64,000 nt of DNA. It comes from Nitrospira sp. (GTDB taxonomy: Bacteria; Nitrospirota; Nitrospiria; Nitrospirales; Nitrospiraceae). Below, in pieces: positions 1-7,979 of this stretch. Within the stretch, counting starts at the first letter, position 1. Every line of letters starts with the position of its first letter. Made by a program: the position numbers and the translations under genes. The notes below the pieces were generated by a model, which made no database searches, was not told the origin of the DNA, and worked only from the letters and a program-made list of their open reading frames with translations. Location of the stretch: the NCBI GenBank assembly GCA_024331125.1, contig JANDJI010000004.1, forward strand, positions 1 to 64,000, read 5' to 3'.

Positions 1-356
1 GTCCCCGCCAACAATAACTGCGTCCCACTGCCCATGTCCCCATAAATGCTGAACGAGCCCCCCGCGGCATACATGTTCTGAAACCCCGTCCCGGTCGAGG
101 CCCCGCCCGTATAGAGCCCTGTGGCAAAGTCCAGATCGCCCCCCGTGATCGCCAGGGTCGTGGTCCCATTGCCCACCGACCGCACCACCCCGTTGGTCGT
201 GGTAAAGGCACTGGCCCCGCCACTGTAGGACACCGTCCCCCCATACCCCAAGTTAAACACGATCGGCAAGGCCCAGGCCGGCGCCTGCAAGAGCAGAATG
301 CTCACCGCTCCTACAATGGCACCGAAAACCATTCTCTTTTTCCTTGTTGCTTTCAT
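1..356 (-). CDS. Secreted protein, 5' part only (possible PEP-CTERM type)
   Basis: The gene runs off the left edge, so only about 118 N-terminal residues are visible. The ATG at 356-354 follows a GAGAGG-type ribosome site. The protein opens with a basic MKATRKKR stretch, a hydrophobic core and an AWA-L signal cleavage site near residue 29. The mature part is rich in Gly, Thr and Ser with short beta-like repeats (LAITGGDLDFATG). Such low-complexity secreted proteins often carry a C-terminal PEP-CTERM sorting tail, but that end is outside the window, so this is inference. A long AT-rich upstream region suggests its own promoter. Confidence 0.6.
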   Translation of the reverse strand, partial: MKATRKKRMVFGAIVGAVSILLLQAPAWALPIVFNLGYGGTVSYSGGASAFTTTNGVVRSVGNGTTTLAITGGDLDFATGLYTGGASTGTGFQNMYAAGGSFSIYGDMGSGTQLLLAG

Positions 357-707
357 GATCTGTTCCTCTCTTATGCCCTAATCAGTTTCACCACTAACCA
401 ACCTAACCAGCTAACCAGCCAGCACAAGCAAATTTCTTGCTCTTCTCAAATTTCCATTTCAACTCGTTGATAAATTGAAACTATCTTTGATGCTCATTTT
501 GTTACCAGTTTCTTTGAGTGTAAACCCTGTTTACATCTTAATTCCTCTCTTCCAAGCAACTTTGAATTTTTAATTTGTTTTCAATGAGATAAAGAACCAA
601 TCCTTGAAAGAAAATTTTTACACATTTTCATTCAATTTTATTGATAATTAAGTGAGGACTTTTGATGATATGAATCCAGTGATGATTGGTCCCTGAACGA
701 CAGATAA
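357..707. other. AT-rich intergenic region
   Basis: About 350 bases without a convincing gene lie between the secreted-protein start and the stop of the NlpC/P60 lipoprotein. Base composition is far more AT-rich than the neighbours. It holds an inverted repeat at 519-535, a short AGCAA/TTGCT repeat at 427-441 and direct CTAACCAGC-like repeats at 394-419. It probably contains the promoter of the leftmost gene; no clear -35/-10 pair could be fixed. Confidence 0.5.
519..535. promoter_or_regulatory. Inverted repeat TGTAAAC-CCT-GTTTACA, candidate operator
   Basis: Perfect 7-bp half-sites separated by 3 bases lie about 163 bases upstream of the secreted-protein start. The size suits a dimeric regulator. 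No factor can be assigned from the sequence. Confidence 0.35.
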
Positions 708-1439
708 CTATCGGAGCAATGTCCCAAACGCGGCAAAGAGTTGCCCGGTCAAGTACCGAGTGGCCGGATGGTCACCAGCCCCCTTTCGGCGCAGATAGTC
801 ATTGAGAATCCGGCCGTTTCCAGCCTTATGTGTATCGGGCCGTTGAAGATTCATCCGATACCGCTCAACGCCCGACGACACCCAACTCACAAAGATCACG
901 GTGCCGTCACGTTCCACCTGCTCCACCACTCCCACGTGGGTGAGCGGATCGTTCGGCAAACCGTCACCGTTAAAATCCCACGTATTATGAAAAAAGACCA
1001 CGTCTCCCGGACGAACGGTCGGCCCATAATGAATGTTTCCGTGTTGCATCACATGGGTATAGATACGTCCCACGCCGTTTCCGCCATCCAGGTCACCCAA
1101 CCCACCGTACAAGTCGATCTGTTGCACCGCATAGACGGCCCGAACGAGGCCCGAACAGTCCGATGAATAGGATCGGCCGTTGAGATGAATCGATGATCGC
1201 CCCAGAAACCCTGTCGCCGTCCGTACCAAGGCCGTTTGCTTCGGTGTTCCTCTGGCCATCATGCAACAATCTCCTCCCCTCGTCCCGGTGGTGAGGCTCA
1301 CGAGATCCTGTTCACTTTGAACAAGCTGGCGGTCGATTGTTGCGCATCCTATGAAAAGAACCGCAACCGGCACTGCAAACAAGCGGCGCAGCAGAGAGCC
1401 CAGCGTCTCGCCGACAGTGGTGAATCTGTGTTTCCTCAT
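708..1439 (-). CDS. NlpC/P60-type peptidase lipoprotein
   Basis: Predicted envelope cysteine peptidase of 243 residues, probably acting on peptidoglycan peptides or amide bonds. A lipoprotein signal with lipobox FIGC (Cys32) anchors it in the membrane. The NlpC/P60 core is visible: the DCSGLVR motif holds the nucleophile Cys95, the GDVVFFHN strand lies near residues 145-152, and LTHVGVVEQV supplies the catalytic His168. A DFNGDGLPND segment (155-164) between strand and histidine resembles a calcium-binding loop. It is transcribed away from fumC with a 57-base gap and may be co-transcribed with it. The exact substrate is unknown. Confidence 0.75.
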   Translation of the reverse strand: MRKHRFTTVGETLGSLLRRLFAVPVAVLFIGCATIDRQLVQSEQDLVSLTTGTRGGDCCMMARGTPKQTALVRTATGFLGRSSIHLNGRSYSSDCSGLVRAVYAVQQIDLYGGLGDLDGGNGVGRIYTHVMQHGNIHYGPTVRPGDVVFFHNTWDFNGDGLPNDPLTHVGVVEQVERDGTVIFVSWVSSGVERYRMNLQRPDTHKAGNGRILNDYLRRKGAGDHPATRYLTGQLFAAFGTLLR

Positions 1440-1496
1440 CCTTCCTCCGTCAGGTCTGAGGAGAGATGGGCTCCGAAAGCCAGTGATCTTCGTAGG

Positions 1497-2936
1497 TTAG
1501 CCCCCGGCACTGCCGACCGGCCCGCCCGGCTCGGTCATGCGCCAGGGATCGAGCAGCTCGGCGAGGCGAGCCTCTGGCAGCACCTGTTGCTCCTTGGCCA
1601 CCTCTCTGACCGTTCGTCCGGACTTGTAGGCCTCTTTCGCCAACTTGGCCGCCGCTTCATAACCGATTTCCGGCGCCAGGGCCGTGCACATGGCCAGACT
1701 CTGTTCGATCAAACTTCGGCACCGCTCTTCATTCGCCTTAATCCCTTCAATGCACTTCGCGGCAAAATTGTCGGAGACGGCGGCCAACAGCTCGATGGAT
1801 TGCAGCAGGTTATATGCCATGACCGGGAGCATGACGATCAGTTCAAAATTGGCGGCCTGTCCGGCAACCGTCATTGTCACATCATTGCCGATCACCTGGG
1901 CGCAGACCATGGTGACGGATTCGGCGATCACGGGATTGACCTTCCCCGGCATGATGGAAGAGCCTGGCTGAGTTTCAGGTAGGAAGATCTCCCCGATCCC
2001 GCAGCGCGGGCCGGACCCCAGCCACCGAATATCATTGGCGATCTTCATGAGACTCACGGCCACCGTTCGTAAGGCCCCGCTGGCTTCGACCAGCGAATCC
2101 TGCGCCGACTGCGCTTCAAAGTGATTGACTGCTTCTCGGAACAGACAGCCGGTCTCTTTCGAAATGATCGCCAAAACTTTCGCCGGGAACTCCGGGTGAC
2201 AGTTCAGCCCCGTGCCGACGGCGGTCCCTCCGAGAGCAACCTCGGCCAGCGCCGCTTGCGCCCGCTTCACCCGTTCGATCCCCAGTTCGATTTGGCGGGC
2301 ATAGCCGCCGAATTCCTGTCCCAACCGCACCGGGGTGGCGTCCTGAAGATGCGTGCGGCCGATCTTGACGATCCCGTCGAACTCCTGGGCCTTGCCATCG
2401 AGTGCCTTGTGCAAGCGACTCAAAGCCGGCAAGAGGTGTCGGTGGATCGTCTCAGACGCGGCAATGTGGATGGCGGTGGGAATCACGTCGTTGCTCGACT
2501 GGCCGAGGTTCACATGATCGTTGGGATGCACCAGTTTGCTGCCGCGAGCGCCGCCCAACAACTCGGTGGCCCGGTTGGAAATCACTTCGTTTGTGTTCAT
2601 GTTGGTGGAGGTGCCGGAGCCGGTCTGAAAAATATCCACCGGAAACTCGCCGTCCAGTTTGCCCTCCACCACTTCGCCGGCCGCTTGATAAATGGCGTCC
2701 GCGATCGTTTTGTCGAGGAGACCCAGCGAATGGTTCACCGTCGCCGCAGCCCGCTTGATCAACCCCATCGCCCGAATCATCGAACGGGGCATCCGCAGAG
2801 AGCTGATGGGAAAGTTCTCGATTGCGCGCGCCGTCTGCACGCCGTAGTAGGCGTCGGCCGGCACGGCCAATTCGCCCATCGTATCCCGCTCAATCCTTAC
2901 GGCACCCGCTTGCTCGGCAGATCCCCTGTTCTTCAT
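1497..2936 (-). CDS. fumC: Fumarate hydratase class II
   Basis: Interconverts fumarate and L-malate in the cytoplasmic TCA cycle, oxidative or reductive. The 479 residues are close to the usual FumC length. The superfamily signature GSSIMPGKVNP spans residues 325-335, with Gly-Lys after MP as in fumarases rather than aspartases, which have AKVNP. The GRTHLQDATP loop carries the active-site His196, and GSGTSTNMNTNEV (106-118) matches the substrate-binding region. The class II type is iron-free and oxygen-tolerant. The start follows a weak ribosome site; the first ~13 residues are slightly longer than usual. Confidence 0.92.
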   Translation of the reverse strand: MKNRGSAEQAGAVRIERDTMGELAVPADAYYGVQTARAIENFPISSLRMPRSMIRAMGLIKRAAATVNHSLGLLDKTIADAIYQAAGEVVEGKLDGEFPVDIFQTGSGTSTNMNTNEVISNRATELLGGARGSKLVHPNDHVNLGQSSNDVIPTAIHIAASETIHRHLLPALSRLHKALDGKAQEFDGIVKIGRTHLQDATPVRLGQEFGGYARQIELGIERVKRAQAALAEVALGGTAVGTGLNCHPEFPAKVLAIISKETGCLFREAVNHFEAQSAQDSLVEASGALRTVAVSLMKIANDIRWLGSGPRCGIGEIFLPETQPGSSIMPGKVNPVIAESVTMVCAQVIGNDVTMTVAGQAANFELIVMLPVMAYNLLQSIELLAAVSDNFAAKCIEGIKANEERCRSLIEQSLAMCTALAPEIGYEAAAKLAKEAYKSGRTVREVAKEQQVLPEARLAELLDPWRMTEPGGPVGSAGG

Positions 2937-3056
2937 GCTTGACGCTCCTTTATCACGATCCTTATCTCAATGTTCTCGCCCGCCGCGGGCGCCATCATAA
3001 ACTTGGACTTCGCCCGCGCACAAGAGCGAAGCCCTGCACGATCAGCGGAGGCCGAG

Positions 3057-4250
3057 CTAAAAGACCTGCGCGATGAAACACTTGAGATACCGTGTCTCCG
3101 GCATACTAGCGAGAACCGGATGATCAGACCCCTGCCCGCGGCTTTCGAGAAGTCGTATCTGCCGTCCGACGTCTTTCGCCGCCGATCGAACCGCCCCCCA
3201 GAGCGCTTCCTCCGAGATCGGTTGCGAACAGGAGCTGGTGATCAAGAATCCCTCCGGCTTGAGCAGCTTGATTCCTAAAAGATTGACGTCTTTGTATCCG
3301 GCCAGCGCGCGGGGAATCGCTTCTTTGCTCCTGGCGAAGGCCGGGGGATCGAGCATCACCAGATCGTAACGGCGGTCGGCCTTGACGAGGTTGCGCATTT
3401 CCTCGAAGGCGTCCACCTTTCGATAGAGGCATCGTGACTCTATCTGATTCATGACCGTGTGTCGGCGCGCCGAGGCCAATGCTTCCTCGCCGACGTCGAG
3501 TCCTTCCACCGAGCGCGCTCCGGCCAACGCCGCATGGATGCTGAACGCGCCGGTATGGCAGAACACGTCCAACACCTCTCCGCCCTCGGCGAGCTTCGCC
3601 GCCGCCAGCCGATTCCCGCGCTGATCGCAAAACCACCCGGTCTTCTGCCCCCGTTCGATATCGACGAGAAATCGCGCCCGCCCTTCTTTGATTTCGATTT
3701 CCGTCGGCCCTCCGCCGCGCAAGAATCTCCGTTCGAGAGGCAATCCCTCCAGCCTCCGGCTTTTCGCGTCGTTCCTGAGATAGACGGCCGACACACCCGT
3801 CTCCTGCATCAGGATGTCCGCCAGCACGTCTTTACGGTGATCCATCCCATAGGACAACGTTTGCATCACCAGAACGTGATCGTAGCGATCCACGATCAAG
3901 CCCGGCAATCGGTCCCCCTCCCCGTAAATCAGCCGATAGGCGTTCGTTCCGTTCACGACCCGTTGCCGCAGACGAATCGCCTGATCGATCCTGTTTCTCC
4001 AGAAGACCTCGTCGATACGCTCATCCTCGAACGTCAACAGACGGACCATGATCTTCGAGGCGGGATTGAAAAAGCCGATTCCGTGCCGACGACCGTCCGG
4101 CCGGAGGACTTCGACCAGATCGCCGGGCGCCGCTCGTCCCTTGACATTACCGACATGACCCGCATAGACCCAGAGATGGCCGGGCTCGTGCCTAGTCCAC
4201 TGCCGATTGAGCGTCATCCGAGCCGTCACCGTGTCGGAGCCGATGGTCAT
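3057..4250 (-). CDS. Class I SAM-dependent rRNA methyltransferase, RlmI-like
   Basis: Predicted 23S rRNA cytosine-C5 methyltransferase of the RlmI/RlmK family (397 residues). An N-terminal PUA-like domain (about 1-75) precedes a Rossmann methyltransferase. Visible motifs are the family signature GQKTGWFCDQRGNR (201-214), the SAM motif VLDVFCHTGAF (226-236), DPPAFARSK (301-309) and the TSSCS catalytic-cysteine motif (338-342). It is divergent from the decarboxylase, with starts about 140 bases apart, and may be co-transcribed with fumC downstream (120-base gap). The family is certain; the exact modified base is inferred. Confidence 0.85.
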   Translation of the reverse strand: MTIGSDTVTARMTLNRQWTRHEPGHLWVYAGHVGNVKGRAAPGDLVEVLRPDGRRHGIGFFNPASKIMVRLLTFEDERIDEVFWRNRIDQAIRLRQRVVNGTNAYRLIYGEGDRLPGLIVDRYDHVLVMQTLSYGMDHRKDVLADILMQETGVSAVYLRNDAKSRRLEGLPLERRFLRGGGPTEIEIKEGRARFLVDIERGQKTGWFCDQRGNRLAAAKLAEGGEVLDVFCHTGAFSIHAALAGARSVEGLDVGEEALASARRHTVMNQIESRCLYRKVDAFEEMRNLVKADRRYDLVMLDPPAFARSKEAIPRALAGYKDVNLLGIKLLKPEGFLITSSCSQPISEEALWGAVRSAAKDVGRQIRLLESRGQGSDHPVLASMPETRYLKCFIAQVF

Positions 4251-4390
4251 GGGTCACTTATCCTTATCCGGGCGAAAAAGATCAAGAGGCTTTGCGCTTC
4301 ATAAAATACGAGCATGGATACGGGCATGGCTTGACGGACAACCGAGGGTATGGTTTTCTGAGACCGATCGGAGAACAAGGAGCACACCAG

Positions 4391-6046
4391 ATGAACAACA
4401 AGGCGACGATCGGTTCCGCGGTGTTGGATCGGCTGCATCGGCTCGGCATCCGCCATATTTTCGGCATCCCTGGGGACTACGTTCTCTCGCTGTTTCAGCT
4501 CATCGAAGCGTCCCCTATCAAACACGTCGCCACGACTCGAGAGGACTGCGCCGGTTTTGCGGCCGACGCTTACGCCCGCATCAACGGCATCGGCGCCGTC
4601 TGCGTCACCTATTGCGTCGGGGGACTCAACACCGTCAACGCCATCGCCTGCGCCTACGCCGAACGGTCGCCGGTGGTCTTGCTAACCGGCTCGCCGGGTC
4701 TTTCGGAGCGGACGCGCACTCCCTATCTTCATCATATGGTCCGTGATTTTTCCACTCAGCGCGAAGTGTTCGAACGGATGACGGTGGCCGCCGTGACGCT
4801 CGATGATCCGCTCACCGCGGAACGGGAGATGGATCGGGCGTTCGCCGCGCTCCTCCGCTATCGCCGCCCCATCTACCTGGAGATTCCCCGCGACATGGTC
4901 CACACCCCCCTGCCCGATACGATGAAACCGATCTGTATCGAGGATGAGCCTAGCGATCCGGCCGCTTTGGAAGAAGCCGTCGCGGAAGTGCGGTCCATGT
5001 TGGCCCTGGCCAAGAAACCGGCCATGTTGGTGGGGGCGGAGGTCGGCCGATTCGGCTTGCAAGACGATCTTGCCAAACTGGTCGAGCGGATGAACGTTCC
5101 GATCGCGTCAACCCTCTTGGGGAAATCCATCATTCGGGAAGATCATCCCCTCTACGTCGGCGTCTATGGAGGGCTTATCGGACGGGAGGAAGTCCAGCAA
5201 TTTATCAACGAGTCCGACTGCCTTCTGATTCTCGGTTCGATTCTTTCCGATGTCGAAGACCTCGACGTGCGCTCGCCGCTGCTTTCGGAAGGGCGGACCA
5301 TCCACGCCACGGCCGACCGGGTCGCCATCAAACACCATCGGTTCGACGCCATCAAGTTCCAGGATTTCGTGCGAGCCCTTGTGCAGACTCCTCTTCCGGT
5401 CTTCCCCCTTCGGAAACTGCCGTCCCACGTCATCACCCCGCAGCCTCCCCCCTCTCCCGATTCGCCGATCACCTTGGACGGTCTGTTTCGACACCTCGAT
5501 AGCGTCTTGACGGACAAGATCGTCGTCATCGCCGACGTGGGCGAATCGCTGTTCGCCGCGGCGGACCTGCACGTGCGTCATCGCTTCGAGTTTCTCTCTC
5601 CCGCCTATTACACCTCGATGGGATTCGCCGTGCCGGCCGCCCTCGGCGCCTCGTTCGCCGATCCGGCGCTCCGTCCCCTTGTGCTGGTGGGAGACGGAGC
5701 GTTCCAAATGACGGGAACGGAGCTGGCCAGTTGCGTCCGATACGGGCTGGCCCCCATCGTCGTCGTCCTGAACAACCGCGGCTATTCGACGGAGCGGGAA
5801 ATCCTGGAAGGGCCGTTCAACGACCTGCATGAATGGCGCTACGACAAGATCTTCGAACTGATTGGAGGCGGCGTGGGATCCCGCGTCGAGACGCAACGAG
5901 AGTTTGAAGAACGTCTGGCCTCGGCCTTTGTGGACCGGAGCCGCCCGCACCTGCTGAACGTGCTGCTCAGCCCGGACGACCGCTCGCCCGGCATGGTGCG
6001 GCTCGCCCGCCGTCTCGGCAAAAAACTTTCGACGGACAAACCCTGA
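4391..6046 (+). CDS. Thiamine-diphosphate 2-keto acid decarboxylase (pyruvate/indolepyruvate decarboxylase family)
   Basis: Predicted cytoplasmic enzyme that non-oxidatively decarboxylates a 2-keto acid to an aldehyde. The ATG at 4391 was chosen because AAGGAG sits 8 bases upstream; an in-frame TTG at 4292 lacks such a site. The 551-residue length fits the family. It has the cofactor-activating Glu51 (ATTREDCAG), the His-His pair of decarboxylases at 114-115 (YLHHM), and the ThDP/Mg motif from GDG at 434 to NN at 461-462. The His pair argues against acetolactate synthase. Substrate (pyruvate, phenylpyruvate or indolepyruvate) cannot be read from sequence. It is monocistronic and divergent from the methyltransferase. 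Confidence 0.82.
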   Translation: MNNKATIGSAVLDRLHRLGIRHIFGIPGDYVLSLFQLIEASPIKHVATTREDCAGFAADAYARINGIGAVCVTYCVGGLNTVNAIACAYAERSPVVLLTGSPGLSERTRTPYLHHMVRDFSTQREVFERMTVAAVTLDDPLTAEREMDRAFAALLRYRRPIYLEIPRDMVHTPLPDTMKPICIEDEPSDPAALEEAVAEVRSMLALAKKPAMLVGAEVGRFGLQDDLAKLVERMNVPIASTLLGKSIIREDHPLYVGVYGGLIGREEVQQFINESDCLLILGSILSDVEDLDVRSPLLSEGRTIHATADRVAIKHHRFDAIKFQDFVRALVQTPLPVFPLRKLPSHVITPQPPPSPDSPITLDGLFRHLDSVLTDKIVVIADVGESLFAAADLHVRHRFEFLSPAYYTSMGFAVPAALGASFADPALRPLVLVGDGAFQMTGTELASCVRYGLAPIVVVLNNRGYSTEREILEGPFNDLHEWRYDKIFELIGGGVGSRVETQREFEERLASAFVDRSRPHLLNVLLSPDDRSPGMVRLARRLGKKLSTDKP

Positions 6047-6072
6047 CCGTCATAACTCTCGGACGGCCGCCG

Positions 6073-6516
6073 TCAGTCCTCTTCCGGATTGATGATGTGC
6101 AGCCCCGCCGTTTTTGAGGCAAGCAGCAACTGGGCATCGGCGCTCACCACGGTCAATCGGAGCGGCTTCAGTTCCAACGCCAGCGCCAGATGCATCACCT
6201 GCGGAGACCGTAGAAACGGATATTCCAAAGCCAACTCCTTGGTCGAGAGGTACGTCGTGACGGTCGGAACGATGAAATGAAACAACCCCTCTTTCGACTC
6301 AATCTCAAACTTGTAGAGCACCGAGTAGCAGTCGTCTCTGGTGATTTTTCCTTCCTGAGCGCGCGTGGTCATGGCGGTGTAGAAATCCGTCACGGACCAA
6401 GGCGGAAGAACGGCGACCTTTCCCCGCTTGACCAGCAGTTTATTGACGATCCTGGTCCCCCGTTCCATGCTGTATCGTTTCACAAGCGCTGTCGAGTCGA
6501 AGTAATAGTACGGCAT
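6073..6516 (-). CDS. PIN-domain protein, VapC-like, with degenerate active site
   Basis: A 147-residue single-domain PIN protein, the family of VapC RNase toxins. The first acidic residue is present (YFDSTALVKRY, Asp7), an acidic residue lies at the second position (SVTDFY, Asp44), and a late Asp127 is in VVSADAQLL. The usual DA-LHLA acidic residue is replaced by Gln106 in SPQVMHLALAL, so metal-dependent cleavage may be weak or lost. The gene starts 4 bases after the stop of the small upstream gene, with GGGGAGG inside that junction, as in toxin-antitoxin operons. Confidence 0.7.
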   Translation of the reverse strand: MPYYYFDSTALVKRYSMERGTRIVNKLLVKRGKVAVLPPWSVTDFYTAMTTRAQEGKITRDDCYSVLYKFEIESKEGLFHFIVPTVTTYLSTKELALEYPFLRSPQVMHLALALELKPLRLTVVSADAQLLLASKTAGLHIINPEED

Positions 6517-6520
6517 CCGC

Positions 6521-6793
6521 TTACACCCTCCCCTTTAGGATGATTTCCGCCAACGGCCCCGGCAGTTTGGAGAGACGGTCTTGCAACTCGTCCAGCGGCA
6601 ACTCCTCGTAACCTTCCTTCCGCAAAGTCACGGCAAGATTGCCCTGATTGAACGACTCGGTGTCTTTTTTCAACCGCTCGTTCAACCGTTGTTTGGCCAA
6701 ACGACTTGAAATTTTCGGGCCCGTTTTGGTCAACCCCCTGCCCCGACTCCGCGGAGCCTTGCTTATTACCGGCGTTTTTCCGATCGTGCTCAC
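6521..6793 (-). CDS. Small basic protein, candidate antitoxin of the PIN protein
   Basis: A 90-residue protein with a basic N-terminus (SKAPRSRGRGLTKTG) and an acidic helical C-terminal half, consistent with a DNA-binding head and toxin-binding tail. A GTG start at 6793-6791 is chosen because AGGAGG lies 9 bases upstream; an in-frame ATG at 6814 would place this site inside the coding region. No known antitoxin family (VapB, RHH, Phd) is recognised. Gene order (small gene first, PIN second, 4-base gap) is the main argument. It lies 34 bases after the lipoprotein operon and may be read through from it. Confidence 0.6.
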   Translation of the reverse strand: MSTIGKTPVISKAPRSRGRGLTKTGPKISSRLAKQRLNERLKKDTESFNQGNLAVTLRKEGYEELPLDELQDRLSKLPGPLAEIILKGRV

Positions 6794-6827
6794 CGTGTCA
6801 CACCTCCTCGTCATGATCGATGAATCG

Positions 6828-7979
6828 CTACGGTTTCATCTCGTTGGACCGCTCATCTCTCGGACAACCGGCCTGCATTCCCTCCGGCGTCGGCAATTCG
6901 GCTTCTCCGAAAATATGTGCCGCAATCAAGACCGCCACTTCCGACGACAGGTGTTGCTGCATGTCCCGCAAAGCCCTGGTCGTCGCCTCCCGCTCCGTGA
7001 GATGTCCTTCTTTTCCGCCTCGTGAAACAACGCCCAGAACGCGGCCGCTCGCCGTGTCCGTCACCTCGACATCGCCGCACCAGCGAACGTACTTGAAATA
7101 GGGATCATGGACCTCAACGGGCAAAAGCCGGGTGACGCCTCGCACCGTCAATGCCACGTCCATGCCTTCACCGCCCTCCGCCCTCACGGTGATCCCCTCG
7201 CGGATCAATCCTTCCATCAGGGCTTGTTGCGCGACTTCGGCATGGTCGCCGACCATACGCACCGCCACCACCAAGTTGGTGGAAAGAAATCGCGCCAGCT
7301 CCTTGGATATGTCGTTCATATCGTACGGAGAGGCCTCGCCTCGCCCGCTCGGACGAACGACGCGCAGGTCGGCATTATACACCTCCCGCAACACCAAATT
7401 TCCGACGGCCTTCCGCAAGTTGCGAACCGTGATCAACTTGTCCGACGCGCGCCGCGATTCCGCGATGTCCGACTCAATCGCCCTGTCCAGCGCCGACAAC
7501 CGATCCAACAACGAAGCCTCCGCTTGAGCGCGGTTCAGCACGGCCAACGCATAGTACAATCCTTTGGTCCTATCGTGCCAGGTTTCCAGCACCCTGACGT
7601 TCTCAAGCACCTTGTCGGTCGAAACTTTCGTGACGGTCTCCAGCGCCAACCTCCGTTCCACGTTCGTCGAGCCCCGCCGTTCGATCACAAAATAGGACTC
7701 CCAGTCTTTTGCGCGGGCGTCCACCTCCGCCTTGAAAATCCGCGCCACGGCCGCGTACGCCTGATCGGCCGCGCCTTGCCGATTATCGGCCTGTCCCATG
7801 CCGGTCAGATACTCGGCCGGAGGATACTTACGATTGGCGTTGTCGATCCAGGCCGGCTCGGCCTGTCCACCGATCCATGCGCAACCGAGCCAGGACGGCC
7901 CGATCAGTCCGATGCAGCTTACCGTGAGAACAGAACGCAGAGCGGATCGACGCAGCCTGATTCGGCAAGCGAGCATCAT
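6828..7979 (-). CDS. LPP20-like lipoprotein
   Basis: A 383-residue predicted lipoprotein with lipobox WLGC (Cys33). The mature part begins with AEPAWIDNANRKYPPAEYLTG, followed by a region recalling the LPP20 family, where a short PxW motif precedes an alpha/beta fold with GxG and a helix rich in Ala and Arg. A long C-terminal extension (about 200-383) is not recognised. The start overlaps the stop of the upstream COG3014-like gene by 4 bases (ATGA), so translation is coupled. It is the last of four lipoprotein genes in one operon. Confidence 0.7.
   Translation of the reverse strand: MMLACRIRLRRSALRSVLTVSCIGLIGPSWLGCAWIGGQAEPAWIDNANRKYPPAEYLTGMGQADNRQGAADQAYAAVARIFKAEVDARAKDWESYFVIERRGSTNVERRLALETVTKVSTDKVLENVRVLETWHDRTKGLYYALAVLNRAQAEASLLDRLSALDRAIESDIAESRRASDKLITVRNLRKAVGNLVLREVYNADLRVVRPSGRGEASPYDMNDISKELARFLSTNLVVAVRMVGDHAEVAQQALMEGLIREGITVRAEGGEGMDVALTVRGVTRLLPVEVHDPYFKYVRWCGDVEVTDTASGRVLGVVSRGGKEGHLTEREATTRALRDMQQHLSSEVAVLIAAHIFGEAELPTPEGMQAGCPRDERSNEMKP

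Noticed and set aside
427..441. AGCAA/TTGCT repeat as a sigma54 promoter of the leftmost gene
   Set aside because: The GG and GC dinucleotides needed at -24/-12 are missing on the minus strand.
6062..6074. GACGGC-C-GCCGTC hairpin after the decarboxylase
   Set aside because: The loop is only one base, it has no T run and it overlaps the PIN gene stop, so it is too weak to call a terminator.
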